From Phytoactinopolyspora endophytica (GTDB taxonomy: Bacteria > Actinomycetota > Actinomycetes > Jiangellales > Jiangellaceae): a stretch of DNA of 14,964 nucleotides. Where the stretch lies: positions 256,605-271,568 of the forward strand of contig NZ_ML142855.1 of assembly GCF_004138495.1 (NCBI RefSeq), given 5' to 3'. The translations under genes and the position numbers were made by a program. Positions 1 through 6,914 of this stretch are shown here, one piece after another; position 1 is the first letter of the stretch; every line of letters begins with the position of its first letter. Below the pieces are notes generated by a model. The model ran no database searches. It saw nothing but the letters and a program-made list of their open reading frames with translations, and was not told where the DNA came from.

Positions 1-151
1 CGCGAAGAAGATGTCAGGGATACCGGCCGCCATCGCTGAGGCGCCGACCGTCGAGTTCGCGGGCAGGCGCGAGGCGGCGGTGTCGCAGCGTATCGGGCAC
101 GAGTTGCCGCACCATCCTTGCCGCCATTGCCGCACAACCGGGAGGGCCAGC
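1..151. other. Left-edge leader with no assigned gene
   Basis: No gene can be supported here. The reading frame of the downstream oxidoreductase stays open leftward to the window edge, with an ATG at 11 and fairly GC-rich third positions. However, the extra 47 residues resemble nothing I recognise and precede the Rossmann domain, which normally begins the protein. A plus-strand frame ends with TGA at 37-39 and could be the tail of an upstream gene, but only 12 codons are visible. I see no convincing promoter. Confidence 0.3.
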
Positions 152-1255
152 GTGCCAAGTGACGCATCCGATGGTCGAAGGCCAGTGGCGATCGTCGGAA
201 CCGGGTTCATGGGACGGGTCCACGCCCGTGCCGCGCAGGTGGCCGGAGGTCGCATCGTCGGAGTGGTCGGGTCCAGCCTCGAACGGGCGCGCGCCGCACG
301 CGCCGAGTTCCGGGCGGAGGATGCGTTCGCGACGTTGGAGGACCTCGTCGCCGCCGTAGACGTCGGCGTGGTGCACGTCTGTACCCCCAATCACCTGCAC
401 GCCGAGGTGACACACGCGGCTCTGGCCGCAGGCAAGCACGTGGTCTGCGAGAAACCGCTGAGCACCGACGTGGAGACGGCGAGCGCGATGGCCAGAGCTG
501 CGGACGCCGCCGCGCGCATCGGCACAGTGCCGTTCGTCTACCGATTCCATCCGATGGTCCGTGAGGCCCGTGAGCGTGTCCGGCGAGGCGAGATCGGGAG
601 CGTCGTCCTCGCTCATGGCAGCTATCTTCAGGACTGGCTGTTGCTGCCGAGTGATGACAACTGGCGTGTCGACCCAGCGCTGGGCGGGCCGATGCGGGCG
701 TTCGGCGACATCGGCTCACACTGGTGCGACCTCCTCGAGTTCGTGACGGGCGACCGCATCGCCCGTGTGTCCGCGCAGACCAGCACGGTCCACCAGAGCC
801 GGGGCGACATGAGTGTGCAGGTCGGCACCGAAGACGCCGTCGTCATGCAGTTCACGACGGACGCCGGGGCCGCCGGATCCGCGGTGATCAGCCAGGTCTC
901 GGCAGGACGGAAGAACCGCCTGCTGCTGGAGGTGTCCGGAACCGAGGGGACGTTCAGCTTCGACCAGGAGAACCCGGAACTGCTCTGGTACGGCGGCCGG
1001 GAACGCAGCAGTGTCCTGGTCCGGGACCCAGACACGCTCACCCCGGCGGCCGCACGTTATGCGCGGGTCCCGGCCGGCCATGCTCAGGGGTACCAGGACT
1101 GTTTCGATCATTTCGTCGCGGACACGTACGCCGCACTCGACGGCGACACACCCGACGGCCTGCCCACGTTCGACGACGGCGTACGGGCCACGCGGATCGC
1201 CGACGCCGTCCAGGAGTCGGCGGCGAAGCAGGCATGGGTCGAGATCGTACAGTGA
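152..1255 (+). CDS. Gfo/Idh/MocA family NAD(P)-dependent oxidoreductase (copy 1)
   Basis: This is a cytoplasmic dehydrogenase of the family that includes myo-inositol 2-dehydrogenase, glucose-fructose oxidoreductase and 3-keto-sugar-forming enzymes. The GTG at 152 is chosen because GGAGGG at 141-146 lies 5 nt upstream and the protein then begins 11 residues before the Rossmann strand. An ATG at 11 would add 47 unlikely residues. In the 367-aa product the nucleotide loop is GTGFMG (16-21), the EKP motif is at 100-102 with the usual catalytic Lys101, and DIGSH (186-190) supplies the Asp/His pair seen in inositol dehydrogenases. Length is normal. It is the first of four co-directional genes with two sugar isomerases and a second family member, suggesting a redox-isomerisation pathway. 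The family is certain. The substrate is unknown. Confidence 0.93.
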   Translation: MPSDASDGRRPVAIVGTGFMGRVHARAAQVAGGRIVGVVGSSLERARAARAEFRAEDAFATLEDLVAAVDVGVVHVCTPNHLHAEVTHAALAAGKHVVCEKPLSTDVETASAMARAADAAARIGTVPFVYRFHPMVREARERVRRGEIGSVVLAHGSYLQDWLLLPSDDNWRVDPALGGPMRAFGDIGSHWCDLLEFVTGDRIARVSAQTSTVHQSRGDMSVQVGTEDAVVMQFTTDAGAAGSAVISQVSAGRKNRLLLEVSGTEGTFSFDQENPELLWYGGRERSSVLVRDPDTLTPAAARYARVPAGHAQGYQDCFDHFVADTYAALDGDTPDGLPTFDDGVRATRIADAVQESAAKQAWVEIVQ

Positions 1256-1273
1256 ACACGAAGAAGATCTATG

Positions 1274-1327
1274 GCGTCCTGCGGAGCGAGCGCTCTGACC
1301 CGCTGTCCGCAGGACGCTGCAAGTCGG
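1274..1327 (+). terminator. 12-bp perfect inverted repeat between the first two genes
   Basis: Arms GCGTCCTGCGGA (1274-1285) and TCCGCAGGACGC (1316-1327) are perfectly complementary across a 30-nt loop. The loop-side sequence GAGCGAGCGCTC allows an alternative short hairpin. The structure starts 18 nt after the first stop codon and ends 28 nt before the next start. No T-run follows, so it could be an actinobacterial-type partial terminator, an mRNA 3'-end stabiliser or an attenuator. It would make expression of the first oxidoreductase differ from that of the three genes after it. Confidence 0.55.
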
Positions 1328-1355
1328 GCTACGAAGGTTTGACGAGGGAGCGAAC

Positions 1356-2360
1356 ATGAGCCGACCGATCACGTTGTTCACCGGGCAATGGGCCGACCTG
1401 CCGTTCGATGAGGTCGCCAGGCTGGCGTCGGAATGGGGATACGACGGCCTGGAGATCGCCTGCTGGGGCGACCATCTGGATGTATGGCGTGCCGTCGAGG
1501 ACGACGCGTACGTCCAGTCTCGGCTGGACATCCTGGACAAACACGGCCTGAAGGTGTGGGCCATCTCCAACCACCTGAAGGGGCAGGCGGTCTGCGACGA
1601 CCCGATTGACATCCGGCACCGTGGCATTCTGCCGGACCGGATCTGGGGCGATGGGGAACCGGAAGGCGTCCGCCGGCGTGCGGCGGAAGAGATGAAGCAC
1701 ACCGCGCGGGCGGCAGCCAAGCTCGGAGTGGATACCGTGATCGGCTTCACCGGATCGGCGATCTGGAAGTACGTCGCGATGTTCCCACCCGTGCCGCAGG
1801 ACGTGGTCGACGCCGGCTACCAGGATTTCGCGGACCGATGGAACCCGATTCTCGATGTGTTCGACGAGGTAGGCGTACGGTTCGCGCATGAGGTGCATCC
1901 GTCGGAGATCGCCTACGACTACTGGACGACGGTGCGTACGCTGGAGGCGATCGGGCACCGGGAGGCTTTCGGCCTGAACTGGGACCCGAGCCACATGGTC
2001 TGGCAGGACATCGACCCGGTGAGCTTCCTCTGGGACTTCCGGGATCGGATCTACCACGTCGACTGCAAGGACACGAAGCGGCAGGTCGGCAACGGCCGGA
2101 ACGGCCGGCTCGGCTCCCACCTGGCCTGGGCGGACCCGAGGCGTGGCTGGGACTTCGTCTCCACCGGTCACGGCGATGTGCCGTGGGAGGCCGCATTCCG
2201 GATGCTCAACACGATCGGCTATGACGGACCGATCTCGATCGAGTGGGAGGACGCGGGGATGGATCGGCTCCGTGGCGCGGCCGAGGCGGTGCAGTACATC
2301 CGCACACAGCTATTCGACCCGCCGTCGGAGGCGTTCGACGCCGCCTTCGCGACGGACTAG
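1356..2360 (+). CDS. Sugar phosphate isomerase/epimerase family TIM-barrel protein (long form)
   Basis: This is a 334-aa member of the xylose-isomerase-like TIM-barrel superfamily (PF01261), whose members use a divalent metal for isomerisation, epimerisation, dehydration or elimination on sugars, keto-sugars and inosoles. The start is supported by GAGGGAG at 1344-1350, 5 nt before ATG. Candidate metal ligands lie where the family places them: Glu179 and His181 (HEVHPSE), Asp210 and His213 (NWDPSHM), His234 and Asp236 (HVDCKD), and Glu296 (ISIEWED). There is no signal peptide, so it is cytoplasmic. It lies between oxidoreductase copy 1 and a shorter isomerase. Possible roles are IolE-like dehydration, YcjR-like epimerisation or LgdB-like elimination/hydration. 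Sequence reading alone does not choose among them. Family assignment is firm. Confidence 0.92.
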   Translation: MSRPITLFTGQWADLPFDEVARLASEWGYDGLEIACWGDHLDVWRAVEDDAYVQSRLDILDKHGLKVWAISNHLKGQAVCDDPIDIRHRGILPDRIWGDGEPEGVRRRAAEEMKHTARAAAKLGVDTVIGFTGSAIWKYVAMFPPVPQDVVDAGYQDFADRWNPILDVFDEVGVRFAHEVHPSEIAYDYWTTVRTLEAIGHREAFGLNWDPSHMVWQDIDPVSFLWDFRDRIYHVDCKDTKRQVGNGRNGRLGSHLAWADPRRGWDFVSTGHGDVPWEAAFRMLNTIGYDGPISIEWEDAGMDRLRGAAEAVQYIRTQLFDPPSEAFDAAFATD

Positions 2361-2468
2361 GGCGCACGTCGTCGGCGTCACCGGGCACGCTGACCTCTGC
2401 GTTCACCGGAGGCGGCTATCGACGATCGGAAAGAGAACGCACGCGAAGACCATGGAGGAGAACCCCGC

Positions 2469-3218
2469 ATGAGCAAGCCCTTAGCCGTTCAGCTGTACTC
2501 GGCCCGTGACCAGATCGCCGAGGATCGGGACGGCGTGCTGCGACGTCTCGCCGCGATCGGCTTCGGGGCGGTGGAGCCTTTCGAGCCTCTGAAGGATCCC
2601 GCCGGGTTCCGCAAGATCTCCGACGACCTCGGCCTGGTCGTCTGCGCCGTACACGCCGTGGACCTGGTGCGCGGCGCCGAGCCGGCGGAGGTGTTCGACG
2701 CGATCAATACTCTCGGCACCGACCAGGCGATCGTCCCCGGCGGTATCCCAAAGGAGGAGTTCACCAGCGCCGACGGGGTGAAGCGCGTGGCGGATCTGCT
2801 CAACGGCCTTGCGGAGAAGGCCCAGGCCCACGGGCTTCAGCTCGGCTACCACAACCACGAGCACGAGCTGGAGTCGACGGTCGATGGTCGGCACGCGCTC
2901 GACGCGTTGGCCGATCTGCTCGCGCCTGAGGTGTTCCTGGAGGTGGACACCTACTGGGCGGCGGTCGGTGGCGCTGACGTCCCGGCGCTGCTACGGCGGC
3001 ACTCGGACCGGGTGCGGCTGTTGCACGTCAAGGACGGTCCGGGTGTGCGCAGCGGGCACAACGTCGCGGTCGGGACAGGATCGATCCCGGTTCCCGAGTA
3101 TCTCGCCGCAGCGCCGGACGCCTGGCGGGTAGTGGAATTCGACAGCTGTGCCACCGACGTGCTCGACGCCCTGGAGGCGAGTTACCGATACGTGGCGGCG
3201 TTGGACGGTCTGGGATGA
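2469..3218 (+). CDS. Sugar phosphate isomerase/epimerase family TIM-barrel protein (short form)
   Basis: This is a second PF01261-type barrel of 249 aa, clearly distinct from its neighbour and not a recent duplicate. GGAGGAG at 2454-2460 with 8-nt spacing sets the ATG. It opens with the family-typical first strand (LAVQLYSARD, 5-14). Visible active-site signatures are YHNHEHE (127-133), EVDTYW (158-163, with Asp160), LLHVKDG (184-190, with His186 and Asp189) and VVEFD (221-225, with Glu223). These match the metal- and substrate-binding positions of the 3-keto-sugar and inosose isomerase groups. The gap from the previous gene is 108 nt, with no hairpin that I can see. Paired barrels between two Gfo/Idh/MocA enzymes suggest consecutive steps on one oxidised intermediate. 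The exact reaction is unknown. Confidence 0.92.
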   Translation: MSKPLAVQLYSARDQIAEDRDGVLRRLAAIGFGAVEPFEPLKDPAGFRKISDDLGLVVCAVHAVDLVRGAEPAEVFDAINTLGTDQAIVPGGIPKEEFTSADGVKRVADLLNGLAEKAQAHGLQLGYHNHEHELESTVDGRHALDALADLLAPEVFLEVDTYWAAVGGADVPALLRRHSDRVRLLHVKDGPGVRSGHNVAVGTGSIPVPEYLAAAPDAWRVVEFDSCATDVLDALEASYRYVAALDGLG

Positions 3219-3247
3219 CAGGCGCGGGTAGATGACAGGTTCGGGCA
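3214..3247 (+). repeat. 17-bp tandem duplication across a stop codon
   Basis: Two adjacent 17-bp units at 3214-3230 and 3231-3247 both start GATGACAGG and differ at three positions. The first copy contains the TGA stop of the short isomerase gene. It looks like a local slippage duplication that lengthened the spacer before the next gene. No function is evident. Confidence 0.6.
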
Positions 3248-3263
3248 GAGGAGCACGGAGAAG

Positions 3264-4367
3264 ATGAACAGTGGACCGGTGGGCGTCGCGATCGTCGGCG
3301 CTGGAGTGATCAGTAAGCAGTACCTCGCCAACCTGGCACAGTGCGACGATGTCCGCGTGGTCGGGGTGGCCGACCTGGACGTGGATCGGGCGAAAGCGGT
3401 AGCCGGCGAGCATGGTGTGCCGCACGCGGGGGACATGCGCACGATCGTCGCCCGTGACGATGTGGAGATCGTCGTCAACCTGACCATTCCTGCGGCGCAC
3501 GGTGAGGTCGCGCGCGCCGCGCTGGCGGCTGGCAAGCATGTCTTCGGCGAGAAGCCGCTTGTCGTGGACGTCGAGGAAGGCGAGAAGCTGCTGGCGGAGG
3601 CCGCCGAGCAGGGCTTGCGCATCGGCTGTGCTCCGGACACCGTGCTCGGTTCCGGCATCCAGTCGGCGATCCGTGCGATCGACAAGGGCGTGATCGGGAC
3701 GCCGGTGGCCGCGACCGCCGCGTTGCTCTCGCATGGACCCGAGGGCTGGCACCCGAGTCCGGAGTTCCTGTACCAGCGCGGCGCCGGACCGTTGTTCGAC
3801 ATAGGCCCGTACTACCTGAGCACGTTGGTGGCCCTGTTCGGGGCGGCGAGCAGGGTGGCGGCGACAAGCCGGCAGGGCCGTGCAGAGCGGGTGATCGGTT
3901 CTGGGCCGAAGGCGGGCACACGATTCGCCGTCGAGGTGCCGACCCATGTGAACGCCCTGGTGGACTTCCCGGATGGACCGAGCGCGTCGTCGACGTTCAG
4001 CTTCGACTCGTCGGTGCACCGGAACATGATCGAGGTCGCCGGCACCGAGGGAACCCTCAGTGTGCCGGATCCCAACCAGTTCCGCGGGTCGCTGACGGTT
4101 CTCGCCACGGGGCAGCAGGACTGGCAGGAGCTGCCGATCGAGGGCACTAGTCTGGGGCGCGGGATCGGCGTCGTCGACATGGCACGGTCGATCCGTGCCG
4201 GTGTGCCGCATCGGGCTTCCGGCGAGCTGGCGCTGCACGTGCTGGAGATGATGACGGCGATCAGTACCTCCGCGGAGACCGGTGAGTTCGTGACGATTCG
4301 CTCCCGCGTCGACCGGCCGGAGCCGTTGGCGGTGGACTGGGACCCGGCGCAGTCGACGCTCGCCTGA
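3264..4367 (+). CDS. Gfo/Idh/MocA family NAD(P)-dependent oxidoreductase (copy 2)
   Basis: This 367-aa Rossmann-fold dehydrogenase is only distantly related to copy 1. The nucleotide-binding loop GAGVIS is at 12-17 and EKP is at 96-98 (Lys97). The usual Asp-x3-His pair reads D179-IGP-Y183, so the catalytic His position holds Tyr. This DIGPYY form, with the APDT motif at 123-126, marks a recognised branch of the family. Ribosome binding could use AGAGGAG at 3247-3253 or the closer GGAG at 3257-3260. The gene ends at TGA 4365-4367, only 4 bp from the convergent luciferase-like gene. In a four-enzyme oxidation-to-reduction scheme it could be the oxidising or the closing reductive enzyme. The substrate is unknown. 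Confidence 0.92.
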   Translation: MNSGPVGVAIVGAGVISKQYLANLAQCDDVRVVGVADLDVDRAKAVAGEHGVPHAGDMRTIVARDDVEIVVNLTIPAAHGEVARAALAAGKHVFGEKPLVVDVEEGEKLLAEAAEQGLRIGCAPDTVLGSGIQSAIRAIDKGVIGTPVAATAALLSHGPEGWHPSPEFLYQRGAGPLFDIGPYYLSTLVALFGAASRVAATSRQGRAERVIGSGPKAGTRFAVEVPTHVNALVDFPDGPSASSTFSFDSSVHRNMIEVAGTEGTLSVPDPNQFRGSLTVLATGQQDWQELPIEGTSLGRGIGVVDMARSIRAGVPHRASGELALHVLEMMTAISTSAETGEFVTIRSRVDRPEPLAVDWDPAQSTLA

Positions 4368-4371
4368 GGGG

Positions 4372-5277
4372 TTACCCGCGCTGGCGACTCAGCTCGACCA
4401 GCCGGCTCATGAGCTCCAGCTGCTCGTCCACCTCGGCATCTCCCTGCCAGAAGACCTCGGTCACGCCGATCTGCTCCAACCGGGACAGCGCCTCGGCGGC
4501 CTGCTCGGGCGAGCCGTCAGGGGCAGCGCCGCCCTCCGCCGGCTTGGCGGCCGGGTTGGCGTTCACTCGCATGACGACGGGCAGGACGGACGGGTCGTGT
4601 CCGGTGTCGCGGGCGGCCTCGTGGAAGGCCCGGACCGTCGACTCGATGGCGTCCCAACCGAACCAGATCGGATTCAGACCGAGGCCCATCCGTGCGGTGC
4701 GCCGGATCGACGAGGGAGACGACGCGCCGACCACGATCGGCGGCCCGCCGGCCTGTACCGGCTTGGGGTTGATCTGCGACGGTGCGATCTTGTAGTGGGC
4801 ACCTTCATAGCTGACTGGGTCTGGTCCCCAGACGGCACGCAGGGCCTCGATGAACTCCCCGAACCCAGCACCTTGCCGGCTCTTGTCCACGCCGGCGGCT
4901 TCGAACTCCTCGTCCAGCCACCCTTGGCCCAGACCGGCGACGATCCGGCCACCGCTGAGCTTGTCGAGTGTCGCCAGACTGCGCCCCAGCGCGACGGGAT
5001 TGTGCAGCGGCGCGACCATGACGCTGGTGCCGAGCCGGATCTGGCTGGTACGCGCGGCGGCGAAAGCCAGCGCCTCGAGCGGTGAGTAGACCGTGTTGTA
5101 GATCTCCGGCATGCGGAAGGTGTTCCCGCCCATGCTCACCTCGCCGACGGGGCTGAGTTGCCTTTCGAACGACCAGAGGGAGTCGAGACCTATCCGCTCG
5201 GCCTCCTCGGTGACGCGGGAGATGGCGTCGGCGCTCGCGTGTGCGCCTGCTGTCGGAAGGGCCATGCCGAGTTTCAT
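4372..5277 (-). CDS. LLM-class (luciferase-like, probably F420-dependent) oxidoreductase
   Basis: This 301-aa protein of the bacterial luciferase-like TIM-barrel superfamily resembles the actinobacterial F420-type subgroup (TIGR03619-like). The ATG at 5275-5277 is preferred over an upstream in-frame start at 5436 because it has GAGGAG 7 nt upstream and the protein then begins with the canonical first strand (MKLGMALPTAG). The next helix ends in the typical EAERIGLDSLW (28-38). Other family features are the RLGTSVMVAPLHNP strand-loop and the SGGRIVAGLGQGW segment. No signal peptide is seen. It ends tail-to-tail with the oxidoreductase operon and is transcribed away from the propeller gene. Whether it serves the sugar pathway is not shown by the sequence, and F420 versus FMN use cannot be decided here. 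Confidence 0.88.
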   Translation of the reverse strand: MKLGMALPTAGAHASADAISRVTEEAERIGLDSLWSFERQLSPVGEVSMGGNTFRMPEIYNTVYSPLEALAFAAARTSQIRLGTSVMVAPLHNPVALGRSLATLDKLSGGRIVAGLGQGWLDEEFEAAGVDKSRQGAGFGEFIEALRAVWGPDPVSYEGAHYKIAPSQINPKPVQAGGPPIVVGASSPSSIRRTARMGLGLNPIWFGWDAIESTVRAFHEAARDTGHDPSVLPVVMRVNANPAAKPAEGGAAPDGSPEQAAEALSRLEQIGVTEVFWQGDAEVDEQLELMSRLVELSRQRG

Positions 5278-5330
5278 CGTCAAACTCCTCGGGTCGGTGT
5301 CGCACTGTGACGAAGGGATCGTCCGGCATG

Positions 5331-5360
5331 ACACTACCCCTGGCGGCACGGACGCTGCAG
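5331..5360 (-). promoter_or_regulatory. Weak candidate promoter for the LLM gene
   Basis: Read on the minus strand, CTGCAG (5355-5360) and TAGTGT (5331-5336) are 18 nt apart, which would give a leader of about 45 nt. The -10 fits TAnnnT but the -35 is poor, so this is tentative. Confidence 0.2.
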
Positions 5361-5476
5361 CTGACGGGTAGCACTGTGGATCGGGTTTTAACACAACTGG
5401 CGATAAGATTTTAGATGTCCTTGGAGTGAACGTCATCTGTCGGTTCGTCCCGCGCCAGGGATCTCATAGACCCAGG

Positions 5477-5490
5477 TGAAAGCGTTATGT
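5477..5490. promoter_or_regulatory. Possible LacI-type operator
   Basis: TGAAAGCGTTATGT matches 10 of 14 positions of the palindromic TGAAAGCGCTTTCA operator type bound by many actinobacterial LacI-family sugar regulators. Only the left half is intact. No LacI-family gene lies in this window, so a regulator would have to be encoded elsewhere. Confidence 0.25.
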
Positions 5491-5571
5491 TTGAGAATGA
5501 CGGGGAACGGAGCTGGCCACGGCTCGGGTGGTGTCAGGACCGTCGTCGGGGTTAGTTAGGCACGCTGGGTC

Positions 5572-5599
5572 TTGTACTTAACGTGATCATCAGTAATAT
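5572..5599 (+). promoter_or_regulatory. Candidate promoter of the exported propeller gene
   Basis: TTGTAC (5572-5577) and TAATAT (5594-5599) are separated by 16 nt, a good vegetative-type promoter in otherwise GC-rich DNA. The predicted start near 5606 would leave a leader of about 50 nt before the ATG at 5656. Confidence 0.45.
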
Positions 5600-5604
5600 T
5601 AACG
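5578..5604. repeat. TTAACG direct repeats over the promoter
   Basis: TTAACG occurs at 5578-5583 and 5599-5604. The copies start 21 bp apart, two helical turns, and bracket the -10 box. Between them are CGTGATCATCA (5582-5592) and the 8-bp palindrome TAATATTA (5594-5601). The arrangement would suit a dimeric DNA-binding protein acting on the same helix face. This is inferred from layout only. Confidence 0.35.
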
Positions 5605-5655
5605 CTACTTATGAGATGTCGTCTCCCGCGCCGTGGGATGAGAGAAGGAGTGGCG

Positions 5656-6780
5656 ATGGCTGACTGGCCCATTCGGACCGGCAATCGTGACATGGATGGC
5701 TCGGCCGTATCTCGAGCGCTGACCCGTCGGCGTTTCCTGTGGCTCGGCGGAGCGGTCACCGGAGCCGTCGCATCCGGTGTCGGGCTGGGAGCGGCGGCCG
5801 GCACCGCCGCCACGACGTCCGGCCGCAGGCTGCCACCCTCGGATCCGTTCGATCTGGACGCTCCCACCGATGCTCTGTTCGTCAACCGGGAGCTGCACGA
5901 CCAGCGCACGATCATGCAGTCGTTTGCGGTGGACAGCGTCGGTGGCGACGTCTACGTCGTCCAGATCACCCAGGCCGGTACGCCACTCCCCGGCGACGAG
6001 CCCGGCGATGAGGAGTACGCCCGCCGTGCCGCGCGTGGCGATCTGACGATGACGCGCCTCGATCTCGACGGCAACAGGCTCGGGCACATGTACCTCAAGC
6101 GATTCGGGCACGGTGTGGCGATCGGCGTGGAGAGAGTCGGTTCCTCTGTACACCTCTGGACCGAGGTCGACGCCGTCACCGAGGGGAGTAGTGGTTGGGG
6201 CACCCGCCTGCTGCGGTTCCCGTTCTCCGACGGCGCGGTGATCGATGCCGACCGTACGCCGGATCTGCAGCGGCGGGAGCTGTTGCCCGGCGTCGACCGC
6301 ACCACCTGCAACGTGGATTCGGCCCACAACACTCTCGTCATGCGCTACCGGCGGGACGGAGGGTTCCGATACGGGCTGTTCGACCTGAACCACGTACGGC
6401 AGCAGCGCCCCAGTTACACGCCCATCGCCGACGTGGCCCAACCTGACGTGCTTGTGGGGACCACCTTCCAGGGTTACGCCAGCTTCGGTCGCTATCTCTA
6501 TCTGCTGGACGGGCAGATCTACAGTGACTCCAACCCGCCGGAGGGGAAGGGCAACACGCACCTGACCCGGGTCGACTGGCAGACCGGAGAGGTGGAGCAG
6601 CGGATCCACGTCACCGACTATCACGAGCTGCACCGCCGCGAGCCGGAAGGCATGGGTGTCTGGCTCGCGCAGCCGGGCCGTCCGGACAGCGCGCGGCTGG
6701 GCTTCGCGTTCGGCACCAGTGTCTCCGCCGATCCCGCCGACGACCGGCTGTGCAGCATCCTCTACAAGAGCCTTGCATGA
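5656..6780 (+). CDS. Tat-exported P68 RBP/TagC-like beta-propeller protein
   Basis: This is a 374-aa exported protein. ATG at 5656 is chosen because GAAGGAG (5644-5650) lies 5 nt upstream. Earlier starts at 5611 and 5638 lack this. The N-terminus carries a twin-arginine signal, TRRRFLWL (23-30), then a Gly/Ala-rich hydrophobic stretch to about residue 52. The mature part has features I recognise from actinobacterial proteins labelled phage baseplate-like or teichoic acid biosynthesis protein C: MQSFAVD, then LGHMYLKRFGHGVAIGVE and VHLWTEVDAV, consistent with the P68 receptor-binding/TagC-like beta-propeller. Such folds bind glycopolymers, but no catalytic residues can be named. Nothing suggests a prophage around it. 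It may act on extracellular or cell-wall glycan. Family confidence is moderate to good. The function is unknown. Confidence 0.78.
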   Translation: MADWPIRTGNRDMDGSAVSRALTRRRFLWLGGAVTGAVASGVGLGAAAGTAATTSGRRLPPSDPFDLDAPTDALFVNRELHDQRTIMQSFAVDSVGGDVYVVQITQAGTPLPGDEPGDEEYARRAARGDLTMTRLDLDGNRLGHMYLKRFGHGVAIGVERVGSSVHLWTEVDAVTEGSSGWGTRLLRFPFSDGAVIDADRTPDLQRRELLPGVDRTTCNVDSAHNTLVMRYRRDGGFRYGLFDLNHVRQQRPSYTPIADVAQPDVLVGTTFQGYASFGRYLYLLDGQIYSDSNPPEGKGNTHLTRVDWQTGEVEQRIHVTDYHELHRREPEGMGVWLAQPGRPDSARLGFAFGTSVSADPADDRLCSILYKSLA

Positions 6781-6820
6781 TCCAGGCGTGAACCGCCGGT
6801 AGGCCTGACCAGCGGGATCA
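6778..6820 (+). terminator. Possible stem-loop at the end of the propeller gene
   Basis: TGATCC (6778-6783) pairs with GGATCA (6815-6820), continued by AGGC (6784-6787) with GCCT (6803-6806) after an 8-nt bulge. The small palindrome ACCGCCGGT lies inside. The structure starts at the stop codon and has no T-run, so it is a weak terminator candidate. Confidence 0.3.
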
Positions 6821-6867
6821 CGGGCGGCGTCGCGGCGAGCGGGACGACGGGCGGCGTCGCGGCGAGT
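6814..6867. repeat. 27-bp tandem repeat, two copies
   Basis: Units at 6814-6840 and 6841-6867 match at 24 of 27 positions and share the exact core ACGGGCGGCGTCGCGGCGAG. They lie in the 134-bp gap between two convergent genes. No reading frame or hairpin gives them an obvious role. Confidence 0.7.
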
Positions 6868-6914
6868 GGAGCCCCGGCGACACTGCGTCGAGCGGATATC
6901 ACCGCGGGTCGTGA

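Larger units (their letters stand above)
5278..5655. other. 378-bp divergent intergenic region
   Basis: No gene is supported here. The region separates the minus-strand LLM gene from the plus-strand exported propeller gene and is noticeably richer in A+T than its surroundings, especially 5387-5415 and 5570-5612. It holds a strong promoter candidate for the propeller gene, a weaker one for the LLM gene, a LacI-type half-palindrome and a pair of TTAACG direct repeats, each listed separately. In-frame starts upstream of both chosen starts (5436 minus, 5611 and 5638 plus) lack good ribosome binding sites. Confidence 0.6.

Noticed and set aside
11..151. N-terminal extension of the first oxidoreductase from ATG 11
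   Set aside because: GGAGGG at the right distance before GTG 152 and the family's usual start right before the nucleotide loop argue for the shorter protein. The extension remains possible because the frame is open to the edge.
2991..4238. A 415-codon minus-strand open frame opposite the second oxidoreductase
   Set aside because: It is a shadow frame. The plus-strand product has a clear Rossmann loop and EKP motif.
5656..6780. Prophage tail or baseplate module
   Set aside because: The propeller resembles phage receptor-binding folds, but it has a Tat signal and no tail, capsid, integrase or lysis genes around it.
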